Of a stretch of 64,000 nucleotides of DNA, positions 50,351 to 59,066 are shown one piece after another. The stretch comes from Betaproteobacteria bacterium. Its GTDB lineage: Bacteria; Pseudomonadota; Gammaproteobacteria; Burkholderiales; SG8-41. The notes below the pieces were generated by a model that worked only from the letters and a program-made list of their open reading frames with translations, was not told where the DNA came from and searched no databases. Position 1 is the stretch's first letter. Every line of letters starts with the position of its first letter. Made by a program: the position numbers and the translations under genes. The DNA is taken from assembly GCA_021730905.1 (NCBI GenBank), contig JAKFYK010000004.1, positions 1 to 64,000 on the forward strand. Direction: 5' to 3'.

Positions 50351-53050
50351 ATGAGCATACGCAATCTTGAACATCTGTTCCGGCCGCAATCGATAGCCCT
50401 GATTGGCGCGTCCGATCGCGCGGGCAGCGTGGGCGGTACGGTGATGCGAAATATCGTTGCTGGAGGATTTTCCGGGCCGATTTATGCGGTAAACCCTGCC
50501 CATACGCATGTGGCAGGCCGACAGGCTTACGCGGCGGTAGCTGACTTGCCGCAAACACCCGATCTGGCGGTAATTGCGACACCGCCTGCAACCATCCCGG
50601 CATTGATTGATGCGCTGGGTCAGCGCGGAACCCGCGCCGCCGTGGTGCTTACCGCCGGACTTTCCCGCGAGCGTGACGCGCAGGGCAACACGATTATGCA
50701 GGCCATGCGCGACGCGGCACGTCCTTACTTGTTGCGCATCCTGGGGCCGAACTGCGTGGGGTTGCTGGTGCCCGGCCTCGGCATCAATGCGAGCTTCGCA
50801 CACACGATTGCGTTGCCGGGAAATCTCGCGTTTGTCTCACAATCCGGCGGGCTGACTACTGCCGTGCTTGATTGGGCGAAATCGCGCGGCATCGGCTTCT
50901 CGCATTTCATCTCGCTGGGTGACGTGGCAGACGTCGATTTCGGCGACGTGCTCGACTATCTGGCCAGCGACGGCGCCACGCGCGCCATTCTGCTTTATAT
51001 CGAGTCGATCACCGCGGCGCGCAAGTTCATGTCGGCGGCGCGCGCCGCCGCCCGCAACAAGCCGGTGCTGGTGGTAAAAGCCGGGCGCGCGCCGGATGGC
51101 GCCCGTGCCGCGGCATCACATACGGGCGCGCTGGCCGGAGCAGATGACGTTTATGATGCGGCTCTGCGCCGCGCCGGCATGCTGCGCGTGGATACCATAC
51201 AGGCATTGTTCGACGCGGTGGAAACGCTGGCGCGCGCGCAACCCGTGAATGGCAACCGGCTCGCCATCATGACCAATGGCGGCGGTCCCGGCGTGATGGC
51301 GGCAGATGCCGTCGCGTTGAGCGGCGGGCGGCTTTCCACGCTGTCGGCGAAAACCCTGCAGCAGTTGCAGGCTTCGTTGCCCACCACCTGGTCGCATGGC
51401 AATCCGGTGGACATTATCGGCGATGCACCGGTGTCGCGTTACGTCTCGACGCTGGAAGCGCTGATTCAGGATGATGGCAGCGATGCCATCCTGTTCATAC
51501 ATGTGCCTACCGCTATCGTACCTGCCGCGGATATCGCGCGCGCGTGCACGCCGCTGGCGAAAGGCAAGCGCGTGCTGGCCTGCTGGCTCGGTGTGGATGC
51601 CGTGGCGGACGCCAGAAAAATCTTCGAGGCGGAAGGCATCCCTTGCTACGACACACCGGAGCAGGCGGTGAACGCGTTTTTGCAACTCGCGACCTACCGC
51701 TGCAACCAGCAACTGCTGATGCAGACCCCGCCTTCCGTGCCAGGTGATTTTGCGCTGGATGCGGCAGCGGCACGCACCGCGGTAAACGAGGCGGTGAGCG
51801 AGGCGATACAAGCCGGACGCGAGTGGCTGAGCGAGGCGGAAACGCAGCGCGTCCTCACGGCCTATGACATTCCGATCGTGCGCACGCGCAATGCGGCCAG
51901 CGCCGAAGCGGCGGTCAAGGCGGCCACAGAGATTGGATTTCCGGTGGCGCTCAAGATCGTCTCTCCACAAATTACGCATAAATCGGATGTGGGCGGTGTG
52001 GCGCTGAATCTCGCGAACGCCGAAGCGGTTCGGCAGGCTGCTGTAGCGATGGCGCAACGCGTGCGCGAACGTGCCCCGTCGGCGCAGCTTGCCGGGTACA
52101 CCGTGCAGGAGATGGTGATAAAACCCAGGGCGCAGGAGGTCATCGTCGGCGCTGCGGTGGATGCGGTGTTCGGCCCGGTGATCCTGTTTGGACAGGGCGG
52201 GGTGGCGGTGGAAATTATCGCGGACCGCGCGGTGGCGCTGCCGCCGCTGAATCTCACGCTTGCCGCCGACCTGGTTTCGCGCACGCGCGTCGCGCGCCTG
52301 CTGGACGGTTATCGAGATCGTCCGCCTGCGAAGCGCGAGGCTTTGCATCTCACGCTGGTCAAGGTATCGCAACTGATGGTGGATGCGGCCGGTATCGCGG
52401 AAATCGATATTAATCCGCTGCTGGTGGATGACGCCGGTGTGATTGCGCTCGACGCGCGCATTCGTGCCGTGAAATCCACGCAGTCCGGCGCGGACCGGCT
52501 CGCCATCCGGCCTTACCCTGTTGAACTGGAGGAACGGCTGACGATCATGGGCCGCGGCGTGGTGCTGCGGCCGATCCGGCCCGAGGATGAGCCGCAACAT
52601 GCCCAGCTTCTGCAGCGCGTGGATGCGGCAGATATTCAGTTGCGTTTCTTTTACGCGGTGCGGGTGATGTCGCACAACCAGCTTGCGCGCTTCACGCAAA
52701 TCGACTACGACCGGGAGATGGCGTTCGTTGCAGTCGTCGATGACGGTCAGCCCATGGCGGAAACCTGGGCCGTGGTGCGGGCGATTGCCGATCCCGACAA
52801 CCTCAATGCCGAGTTTGCGATACTGGTGCGCTCCGACCTCAAGGGCCACGGACTCGGCTCGCTGCTGATGAAAAAAATAATCCGTTACTGCGCCGCGCGT
52901 GGCACGAGTGTGCTTACCGGCAGCGTACTGCGCGGCAACGAACGCATGCTGTCGCTGGCGCGCGAACTGGGATTTTCAATGACGCAGGACAATGACCTGG
53001 GCGTCGTGCAACTCTCCTTGTCCCTCGCGAACGCAGCGCGCGCATCATGA
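50351..53050 (+). CDS. Acyl-CoA synthetase (NDP-forming)-like protein fused to a GNAT acetyltransferase (Pat-like)
   Basis: This 899-residue fusion begins with a CoA-binding domain (FRPQSIALIGASDRAGSVGGTVMRNIV). A succinyl-CoA-ligase-like part (FVSQSGGLTTAVLDWAKSRGIGFSHFISLGD and ASHTGALAGADDVYDAA) and an ATP-grasp domain (about residues 480-710, VALKIVSPQITHKSDVGGVALNL) follow. The C-terminal GNAT domain has the acetyl-CoA loop DLKGHGLGSLLMKKI. This is the architecture of Pat/YfiQ, which acetylates and inactivates acetyl-CoA synthetase and other lysines. The synthetase part is often catalytically dead. ATG at 50351 gives the natural N-terminus. Confidence 0.9.
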   Translation: MSIRNLEHLFRPQSIALIGASDRAGSVGGTVMRNIVAGGFSGPIYAVNPAHTHVAGRQAYAAVADLPQTPDLAVIATPPATIPALIDALGQRGTRAAVVLTAGLSRERDAQGNTIMQAMRDAARPYLLRILGPNCVGLLVPGLGINASFAHTIALPGNLAFVSQSGGLTTAVLDWAKSRGIGFSHFISLGDVADVDFGDVLDYLASDGATRAILLYIESITAARKFMSAARAAARNKPVLVVKAGRAPDGARAAASHTGALAGADDVYDAALRRAGMLRVDTIQALFDAVETLARAQPVNGNRLAIMTNGGGPGVMAADAVALSGGRLSTLSAKTLQQLQASLPTTWSHGNPVDIIGDAPVSRYVSTLEALIQDDGSDAILFIHVPTAIVPAADIARACTPLAKGKRVLACWLGVDAVADARKIFEAEGIPCYDTPEQAVNAFLQLATYRCNQQLLMQTPPSVPGDFALDAAAARTAVNEAVSEAIQAGREWLSEAETQRVLTAYDIPIVRTRNAASAEAAVKAATEIGFPVALKIVSPQITHKSDVGGVALNLANAEAVRQAAVAMAQRVRERAPSAQLAGYTVQEMVIKPRAQEVIVGAAVDAVFGPVILFGQGGVAVEIIADRAVALPPLNLTLAADLVSRTRVARLLDGYRDRPPAKREALHLTLVKVSQLMVDAAGIAEIDINPLLVDDAGVIALDARIRAVKSTQSGADRLAIRPYPVELEERLTIMGRGVVLRPIRPEDEPQHAQLLQRVDAADIQLRFFYAVRVMSHNQLARFTQIDYDREMAFVAVVDDGQPMAETWAVVRAIADPDNLNAEFAILVRSDLKGHGLGSLLMKKIIRYCAARGTSVLTGSVLRGNERMLSLARELGFSMTQDNDLGVVQLSLSLANAARAS

Positions 53051-55527
53051 GTCACGAGGGGCTATCCACGGCCGAGGCGCAGCGGCGATTGCTGGAAGAT
53101 GGCCCGAATGTGCTGCCGGCCGCAGGTCCGCGCAACACGCTGGCGATTGCCGTCGAAGTCGTGCGCGAGCCGATGTTTCTGCTGCTGATCGGCGGCGCGA
53201 TCATTTATCTCCTGCTGGGCGATGTGCGCGAAGCGCTGGTGCTGTGCGCTTCGGTGCTGGTGGTGGTGGCCATCACCGTGTTTCAGGAGCGCAAGACTGA
53301 ACGCGCGCTGGACGCGCTGCGCGATCTGTCGAGCCCGCGTGCGCATGTGGTGCGCGACGGCATCGAACAGCGCATCGCGGGTGCGCAGACAGTGCGCGGC
53401 GATTTGCTGATTTTATCCGAGGGCGACCGCATTCCGGCCGATGCAGTGCTGCACTCGGCAAATGGATTGATGGTTGACGAATCATTGTTGACCGGCGAGT
53501 CGTTGCCGGTGGAAAAAAATGTTTCGGCGGTGGATGCACGCGCGAGTTGCGTATTTTCCGGCACGCTGGTGATCAAAGGGCAGGGGCGGGCCGAGGTTAC
53601 TGCTACCGGCAGCCGCACCGAGATGGGCCGCATCGGCGTGTCTCTGGCTACGATCGAGACCGGCAAGACGGCGTTGCAGGTTGAAACCGGTCGTGTGGTG
53701 CGGTTCATCGCAACCATCGCCATCGTGCTGTGTACCGTGCTTGCGGTGTCGTATGCCCTGCTGCGCAACGACTGGCTGGCGGGGATACTGGCCGGGCTCA
53801 CGCTGGCGATGGCGATTTTGCCCGAGGAGTTCCCGCTGGTACTCACTGTGTTTCTCGCGCTGGGTGCCTGGCGCATCGGACGCAAGGGCGTGCTCACGCG
53901 GCGCATTCCGGCGGTGGAAATGCTGGGTGCAACCACCGTGTTGTGCGTCGACAAGACGGGGACGCTCACCGAAAACCGCATGAGCGTGGCCGAGGTATTT
54001 TACGAAGGTGTTTGGTGCAAGCCTAACGCGCAAGCAGCGGTGTTGCTCGAAGCAGCAGCACTGGCGTGTGAACCCGATCCTTTTGATCCGATGGAACGCG
54101 CCATTCTTTCAGCAGCCACTGATGCAGTGCCGTCCGTGGCAACCGTGCGAGGCGAATGGCGTCTGGACGCGGACTATCCGCTGCATCCCGGATTTCTGGC
54201 GATCTGCCACGGCTGGCGTTCCCCGAGTGGGGAGAGCCGAGTGGCAATCAAGGGCGCGCCCGAGACCGTGCTGGCGTTGTGTGCGATGGACGATGACGCA
54301 CGTGTATCGGCCATGGACAAGGTGGCGCACGCCTCCCGGCGCGGGCTGCGCTTGCTGGCGGTGGCCGAAGCACCATGGGGCAATGCCGCATGGCTGCCTG
54401 ATCCCGCGCAGTATCCGTTCCGCTGGCTGGGGTTTGTGGCGCTGGCCGATCCGCTGCGTGCTTCGGTACCGGCGGCGGTGGTGGAATGCCGTCGCGCGGG
54501 AATACGCGTGGTAATGATTACCGGTGATCATCCAGGCACGGCGCTGGCCATCGCACGGCAGGCCGGTATTGACGTGGAAAACGGCGCGCTGACCGGCGCC
54601 GACATCACGGCAATGAGCGATGCCGAACTGGCGCAGGCCGCTGCACGCGTTCAGGTTTATGCGCGCATTGCGCCGGAACAAAAATTGCGGCTGGTGATGG
54701 CGTACAAGACCGACGGCGAAGTGGTGGCGATGACCGGCGATGGCGTTAACGATGCGCCGGCGCTCAAGGCCGCGCATATTGGCGTGGCGATGGGTTTGCG
54801 CGGCACCGATGTGGCGCGCGAAGCGTCGTCGCTGGTGCTGATCAACGACGATTTCGGCTCGATCGTCGAAACGGTGCGGCTGGGGCGCCGAATCTACCGC
54901 AATATCCGCAATGCCATGTGCTACATCATTGCGGTGCATGTGCCGACGGTGGGTATGGTATTTTTGCCTTTGGCGTTCGGCTGGCCGCTGGTGTTGTTTC
55001 CGGTGCATGTGGTGTTTCTGGAATTCATTATTGACCCTGCGTGTTCCATTGTGTTTGAGGCCGACGCCGGCGATAGCGATGCCATGACGCAGCCGCCGCG
55101 TGACCCCGCGCAGCCGTTATTCAATGCGCGCACGGTCGGCGTGAGTTTGCTGTCAGGCGTGGCGGTGTTGATTTCAGTGTGCCTTGCGTACGGCTGGGTG
55201 CTTGCGCACGGACGCAGCGATGGCGAGGCGCGCGCGCTGGCGTTTGCAGCCATCGTGTTCGGCAATCTCGCGCTGATTATCCTGCACCGCACGGGAGGAA
55301 AATCATTCATGGCCGCGTTTACTCAGCCGAATCCCGCGATGTGGTGGATCGTCAGCGCTACGCTGGTAGCGCTGGCGGTCTCCTTGTATGTTGTGCCGGT
55401 CGCGGGGATATTTCGCTTTGATCCACTGGCAGCGCAAGACCTGTTGATTGCGCTTATCGCCGGTATTGCCGGTGTCATCGGGATCGAGGTGATAAAACCG
55501 GTGTGGCGTTCAAGTCATGCCACTTGA
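53047..55527 (+). CDS. Cation-translocating P-type ATPase (P2-like, PEEFP variant)
   Basis: This 826-residue pump has a cation-ATPase N-terminal segment (GLSTAEAQRRLLEDGPNVLP), TGES in the actuator domain, and M4 reading AILPEEFPLVLT. Phosphorylation site D302 lies in DKTGTLTENRMS, and the hinge is TGDGVNDAPALKAAHIGVAMGLRGTDVAREASS. The C-terminal six-helix domain is present. PEEFP replaces the PEGLP of classical calcium pumps, so the ion (calcium, manganese or another divalent) is uncertain. Its start overlaps the Pat-like stop by four bases (ATGA). Confidence 0.92.
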   Translation: MSHEGLSTAEAQRRLLEDGPNVLPAAGPRNTLAIAVEVVREPMFLLLIGGAIIYLLLGDVREALVLCASVLVVVAITVFQERKTERALDALRDLSSPRAHVVRDGIEQRIAGAQTVRGDLLILSEGDRIPADAVLHSANGLMVDESLLTGESLPVEKNVSAVDARASCVFSGTLVIKGQGRAEVTATGSRTEMGRIGVSLATIETGKTALQVETGRVVRFIATIAIVLCTVLAVSYALLRNDWLAGILAGLTLAMAILPEEFPLVLTVFLALGAWRIGRKGVLTRRIPAVEMLGATTVLCVDKTGTLTENRMSVAEVFYEGVWCKPNAQAAVLLEAAALACEPDPFDPMERAILSAATDAVPSVATVRGEWRLDADYPLHPGFLAICHGWRSPSGESRVAIKGAPETVLALCAMDDDARVSAMDKVAHASRRGLRLLAVAEAPWGNAAWLPDPAQYPFRWLGFVALADPLRASVPAAVVECRRAGIRVVMITGDHPGTALAIARQAGIDVENGALTGADITAMSDAELAQAAARVQVYARIAPEQKLRLVMAYKTDGEVVAMTGDGVNDAPALKAAHIGVAMGLRGTDVAREASSLVLINDDFGSIVETVRLGRRIYRNIRNAMCYIIAVHVPTVGMVFLPLAFGWPLVLFPVHVVFLEFIIDPACSIVFEADAGDSDAMTQPPRDPAQPLFNARTVGVSLLSGVAVLISVCLAYGWVLAHGRSDGEARALAFAAIVFGNLALIILHRTGGKSFMAAFTQPNPAMWWIVSATLVALAVSLYVVPVAGIFRFDPLAAQDLLIALIAGIAGVIGIEVIKPVWRSSHAT

Positions 55528-55570
55528 GTGGATCAGGCTGCTGTGATGAATCAGCGCTGCGGGTGATAAT

Positions 55571-55605
55571 TATAAGTATCTGTTTTTATTGATTATTATT
55601 TACTC
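55571..55605 (+). repeat. AT-rich dispersed repeat, copy 9
   Basis: TATAAGTATCTGTTTTTATT followed by GATTATTATTTACTC ends seven bases before the FNR box of the hemerythrin-cco operon. Its closeness suggests an upstream AT-rich promoter element here, if the repeat has that role. Confidence 0.7.
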
Positions 55606-55611
55606 TTCGAT

Positions 55612-55625
55612 TTGATCTGCATCAA
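55612..55625 (+). promoter_or_regulatory. FNR/ANR box upstream of hemerythrin-ccoIS
   Basis: TTGAT-CTGC-ATCAA matches the FNR consensus perfectly. Its centre is 90 bp before the hemerythrin ATG. At -41.5 spacing the -10 would fall on GATTAT (55648-55653), four of six matches. Low-oxygen activation of this operon is the natural reading. Confidence 0.75.
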
Positions 55626-55708
55626 CCCTCGGTGCCGCCGGGCGCGCGATTATGCGACAGCGCGCACGCCAGCATGCGTGCCTTGTATTGCGAACCGGGG
55701 ATTGAGGC

Positions 55709-56320
55709 ATGAGCGATAGGGATGTGGCCATTGCCACGATCAAAGCGGAGCACCGTGCTCTCGGTGCGGTTCTGCATACTTTCCAGACGTTGCTGCACAA
55801 GGTTGCCGCGGGCCACGGCGCACCGGAATTTGGCTTGTTCTCGGCCGTGCTGTATTACATCGACGATTTTCAGGAGCGCTGCCACCATCCCAAGGAGGAT
55901 GAATATTTTTTCAAGGCGCTGAGTGCTGCCACGTCTGAGTTTGACGACACCATCGGTGGTTTGCAGGCGGCACATGTGAGCGGCGTGCATGCCGTATCAC
56001 GCTTGCATCGTTGCCTCGTGCATTATCAAGGCGGCGCTTCCGGCGGCCTTGACGCGTTCCAGGCAGGTATCGACGCCTATGCGGCACAAATATTTGACCA
56101 CATGCGTTGCGAAGAAGATCTTCTCGAACGCGGTCTTTCCATCATCAGCGAACAAAGCTGGGCGCGGATGGCGGAGGCGTTTGACAAGAATGATGATCCT
56201 TTGTTCGGCAACAACCGCCGCGATGAATTCGCCCGGCTTTATCAGCGTATCCAGCTGCTTGCACCACGCAAGCTGAAACAAAATCACTATCCGGCGAGCC
56301 GTGTTGCGGGGCAACCTTGA
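55709..56320 (+). CDS. Hemerythrin-like (HHE domain) protein
   Basis: This 203-residue protein is a four-helix hemerythrin bundle. Candidate di-iron ligands: His in AEHRAL (about residue 15), HHPKEDEYFF (HxxxE, about 69-76), His in LQAAHVSGVHAV, and HMRCEEDLLE (HxxxE). Such proteins bind oxygen or protect iron centres, or store iron. It is first in an operon whose next gene, overlapping by four bases (TTGA), is the copper ATPase for cbb3 oxidase. A perfect FNR box lies upstream, so it is tied to microaerobic respiration. GAGG precedes the ATG. Confidence 0.85.
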   Translation: MSDRDVAIATIKAEHRALGAVLHTFQTLLHKVAAGHGAPEFGLFSAVLYYIDDFQERCHHPKEDEYFFKALSAATSEFDDTIGGLQAAHVSGVHAVSRLHRCLVHYQGGASGGLDAFQAGIDAYAAQIFDHMRCEEDLLERGLSIISEQSWARMAEAFDKNDDPLFGNNRRDEFARLYQRIQLLAPRKLKQNHYPASRVAGQP

Positions 56321-58812
56321 GCGCTGCGGCGTTAACGAGTCTTGCGCAGGGCCTGGCGCCGGATTCGACTGAAGCGGGTTGTTTCCATTGCGGCTTGCCG
56401 CTGGGCGCGCATACCTATGCCGCGGTGGTGAATGGAGAGCGTCGCGACACCTGCTGCCGCGGCTGTCAGGCGGTGGCCGAATTGATCGCCGCGCAAGGGT
56501 TGGGGGCTTATTACCGCAACCGTGCCGCGCTGCCACCGGCTCCGGAGTCGACCGGCAACGCTGCGAGGGCGTTTTCTCATTTTGACCTTGCCGAAGTGCA
56601 CTCGGGATATGTGCTTCATCTCGACCCTCAGCAACGCGAGGCGGCACTGCTGATCGAAGGGGTGACTTGCGCGGCCTGTTTGTGGCTGATCGAGCAGCGC
56701 CTGTTGCGGCTGGATGGCGTGACGGTCGCGACAGTGAATCATGGCACGCATCGCCTGCGGATTGCATGGGACGAGTCACGCGTCAAGTTGAGTGCGATTC
56801 TGGCGGCGATCACGGCGCTGGGTTATCAGGCGCATCTATATGACAGCGGGCGCTCGGAAACGGTGCTCGCGCGCGAACGCCGCGCACTGCTGTGGCGCTT
56901 ATTTGTCGCTGCGTTCGGCATGATGCAGGTGATGATGGTCGCGTTTCCCGTTTATATCGCGGAAGGGGACATGCCTGCCGATATCGAACGGTTGATGCAG
57001 TTCGCGGGCCTGGTGCTGACCTTGCCGGTGATGCTGTGGTCGGCGCTTCCTTTTTATCGTGGCGCATGGCGTGGACTGCGGGCGCGGTCGCTCAATATGG
57101 ATGTGCCGGTGAGCGCCGGTATTTTGATGGCGTTTTCCGCCAGTGTGATGGCAACGGTGAGTGGAACAGGCGCGGTCTACTACGATTCGGTATGCATGTT
57201 TGTATTCCTGCTGCTCGGCACGCGTTATCTGGAACTGAGTGCGCGCGCGGTTGCCGCACGCGAGCAGGACCGGCTGGCACGATTGATTCCCGCTATCGCC
57301 ACGCGCCTGCCACGATTTCCGGATACCAGGGTGCGCGAAGTAGTTCCCGCGGCGTCGTTGCGGCCGGGCGACGTCGTGGAGATCAAACCCGGCTCCCCGG
57401 TGCCGGGGGATGGCGTCGTGATTGAGGGCATCAGCAGCGTCAATGAGGCGTTAGTGACAGGAGAGCCCAGACCGCTATCGAGAAGAACCGGCGACCGCGT
57501 CATCGCAGGCTCGGTGAATGGCGAGGGCGCGCTCGTCGCGCGGCTGGAGCAGACGGGGCAGCACACGACGGTCGCGGGTATTGTGAGATTGATGGACCGC
57601 GCGCTGGAAGCCAAGCCGCGACTTGCATCGATGGCCGACTGGGTCGCCGGCAAATTTGTCCTTGCGTTGTTGCTGGTGGTTGCGTTGAGTGCCGTCACGT
57701 GGTGGTTTATCGACAAGGATCGCGTGGTGTGGGTGACCATATCGCTGCTGGTGGTGACTTGTCCGTGCGCGCTGTCACTGGCGACGCCCGCCGCGCTGGT
57801 TGCCGCCACCGGCAGTCTGTCACGGCGAGGGATTTTAATCACGCGCGGACATGCGCTGGAAGCGCTGGCCAAGGCTACGCATTTTGTATTCGACAAAACC
57901 GGCACGCTGACCAACGGACGCATGAGCCTGATTGGGGTGTTGCCGCTGGCACATCACACCCGGGAGACCGCGATCGCGATGGCGGCGTCGCTGGAAGCGT
58001 CGTCCGAACATCCCGTGGGCCGTGCGCTGGTAGCGGCCGTGCCGGTGCCGGCGCCGTATCAGGTCAGCCAGATGCAGACTGTCGCGGGACAAGGCGTGGA
58101 AGGGTTTATCGACGGCGTGCGGCTGCGTGCCGGCTCGCCGCGATTTGTCGCGGCGTTGAACGGTTTGCCGTTGCCCAGCGAGCTGGTGTTTGTCAGCGAT
58201 GACGTGACGACTGTGGCGCTGGGCAGCGAAAGTGAATGGCTGGCGCTGTTTACGCTCAGTGATACGTTGCGCTCAGATGCGCGATGCGTGGTGCAAACAT
58301 TGCTGGAGCAGGGCAAGGAGATCCACTTGGTGTCCGGTGACCGCGCGCCGTGCGTCAAGCGGGTGGCGGAACGCCTGGGGTTGCGTTTTGCCAAAGGCGA
58401 TGCGACGCCTGCCGATAAACTCGACTACGTCCGCGACTTGCAGGTTCAAGGGGCGTCGGTCGCGGTTATCGGCGACGGTGTCAATGATGCGCCCGTGCTG
58501 GCGCAGGCACAGGTATCGGTCGCGATGGCTTCCGGTACCGAACTGGCGCGGCTGAGCGCGGACGTGACCTTGTTGACGGACCGCATCGAGCCGTTACTGG
58601 ACGCGGTAACGATTGCCCGCCGTACCCTGAGGATTATTCACCAGAATTTCCTCTGGGCCATCGCCTACAACGCGATTGCGGTGCCACTGGCCGTCATGGG
58701 GCAGGTGACGCCCTTGGTTGCGGCGGTTGGCATGTCGGCATCGTCATTGCTGGTTATCGGCAATGCGCTGCGCCTGTGCGACCGGTTGCCGCGCGCTGGT
58801 CAGCGGAGTTAG
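56317..58812 (+). CDS. ccoI: Copper-translocating P-type ATPase of cbb3 oxidase assembly (CcoI/FixI)
   Basis: This 831-residue P1B ATPase exports copper for cbb3 oxidase maturation. The N-terminal Cys-rich segment CFHCGLP plus CCRGCQAV is typical of CcoI. It is followed by the heavy-metal domain motif GVTCAACLWLIEQRLL. C482-P-C484 in the transport helix, D526 in DKTGTLTNG, and GDGVNDAPVLAQA complete the set. It starts at TTG overlapping the hemerythrin stop. ccoS follows 2 bp later. Confidence 0.95.
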   Translation: MSAAALTSLAQGLAPDSTEAGCFHCGLPLGAHTYAAVVNGERRDTCCRGCQAVAELIAAQGLGAYYRNRAALPPAPESTGNAARAFSHFDLAEVHSGYVLHLDPQQREAALLIEGVTCAACLWLIEQRLLRLDGVTVATVNHGTHRLRIAWDESRVKLSAILAAITALGYQAHLYDSGRSETVLARERRALLWRLFVAAFGMMQVMMVAFPVYIAEGDMPADIERLMQFAGLVLTLPVMLWSALPFYRGAWRGLRARSLNMDVPVSAGILMAFSASVMATVSGTGAVYYDSVCMFVFLLLGTRYLELSARAVAAREQDRLARLIPAIATRLPRFPDTRVREVVPAASLRPGDVVEIKPGSPVPGDGVVIEGISSVNEALVTGEPRPLSRRTGDRVIAGSVNGEGALVARLEQTGQHTTVAGIVRLMDRALEAKPRLASMADWVAGKFVLALLLVVALSAVTWWFIDKDRVVWVTISLLVVTCPCALSLATPAALVAATGSLSRRGILITRGHALEALAKATHFVFDKTGTLTNGRMSLIGVLPLAHHTRETAIAMAASLEASSEHPVGRALVAAVPVPAPYQVSQMQTVAGQGVEGFIDGVRLRAGSPRFVAALNGLPLPSELVFVSDDVTTVALGSESEWLALFTLSDTLRSDARCVVQTLLEQGKEIHLVSGDRAPCVKRVAERLGLRFAKGDATPADKLDYVRDLQVQGASVAVIGDGVNDAPVLAQAQVSVAMASGTELARLSADVTLLTDRIEPLLDAVTIARRTLRIIHQNFLWAIAYNAIAVPLAVMGQVTPLVAAVGMSASSLLVIGNALRLCDRLPRAGQRS

Positions 58813-58814
58813 CC

Positions 58815-58967
58815 ATGGATATTCTTTATCTGCTGATTCCGTTATCCGTGGTGCTGGTGTTCGTGATTGGCGCTGCTTTCTGGTGGGCGTTGCATGCCGG
58901 GCAGTTCGACGATCTGGATGGACCGGCGCATCGTGTGCTGATGGATGATGATCGCGGCGAGTCATGA
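58815..58967 (+). CDS. ccoS: Cbb3-type cytochrome oxidase assembly protein CcoS
   Basis: This 50-residue single-helix membrane protein (MDILYLLIPLSVVLVFVIGAAFWWALHAG) has a cytoplasmic acidic tail (QFDDLDGPAHRVLMDDD). That is the family signature. It starts 2 bp after ccoI. CcoS is needed to insert cofactors into CcoN. The FNR box of ccoN begins 9 bp after its stop. Confidence 0.95.
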   Translation: MDILYLLIPLSVVLVFVIGAAFWWALHAGQFDDLDGPAHRVLMDDDRGES

Positions 58968-58976
58968 TTTGACGGG

Positions 58977-58990
58977 TTGATTTAAATCAA
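58977..58990 (+). promoter_or_regulatory. FNR/ANR box upstream of ccoNOQP
   Basis: TTGAT-TTAA-ATCAA is a perfect FNR site, fully palindromic over 14 bp. With a class II arrangement at -41.5, TACGAT at 59013-59018 falls exactly in -10 position, giving a start near 59025 and a 42-nt leader. Confidence 0.85.
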
Positions 58991-59066
58991 CCTCGGTCTG
59001 GCGTTCCCCGGATACGATGGCTGTCGAAACGCGATTCGCGTACTGCAGTCAGGGAGACTTATCAGC

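Noticed and set aside
51116-52849. A 577-codon open frame on the minus strand
   Set aside because: It mirrors the Pat-like gene and has typical shadow composition.
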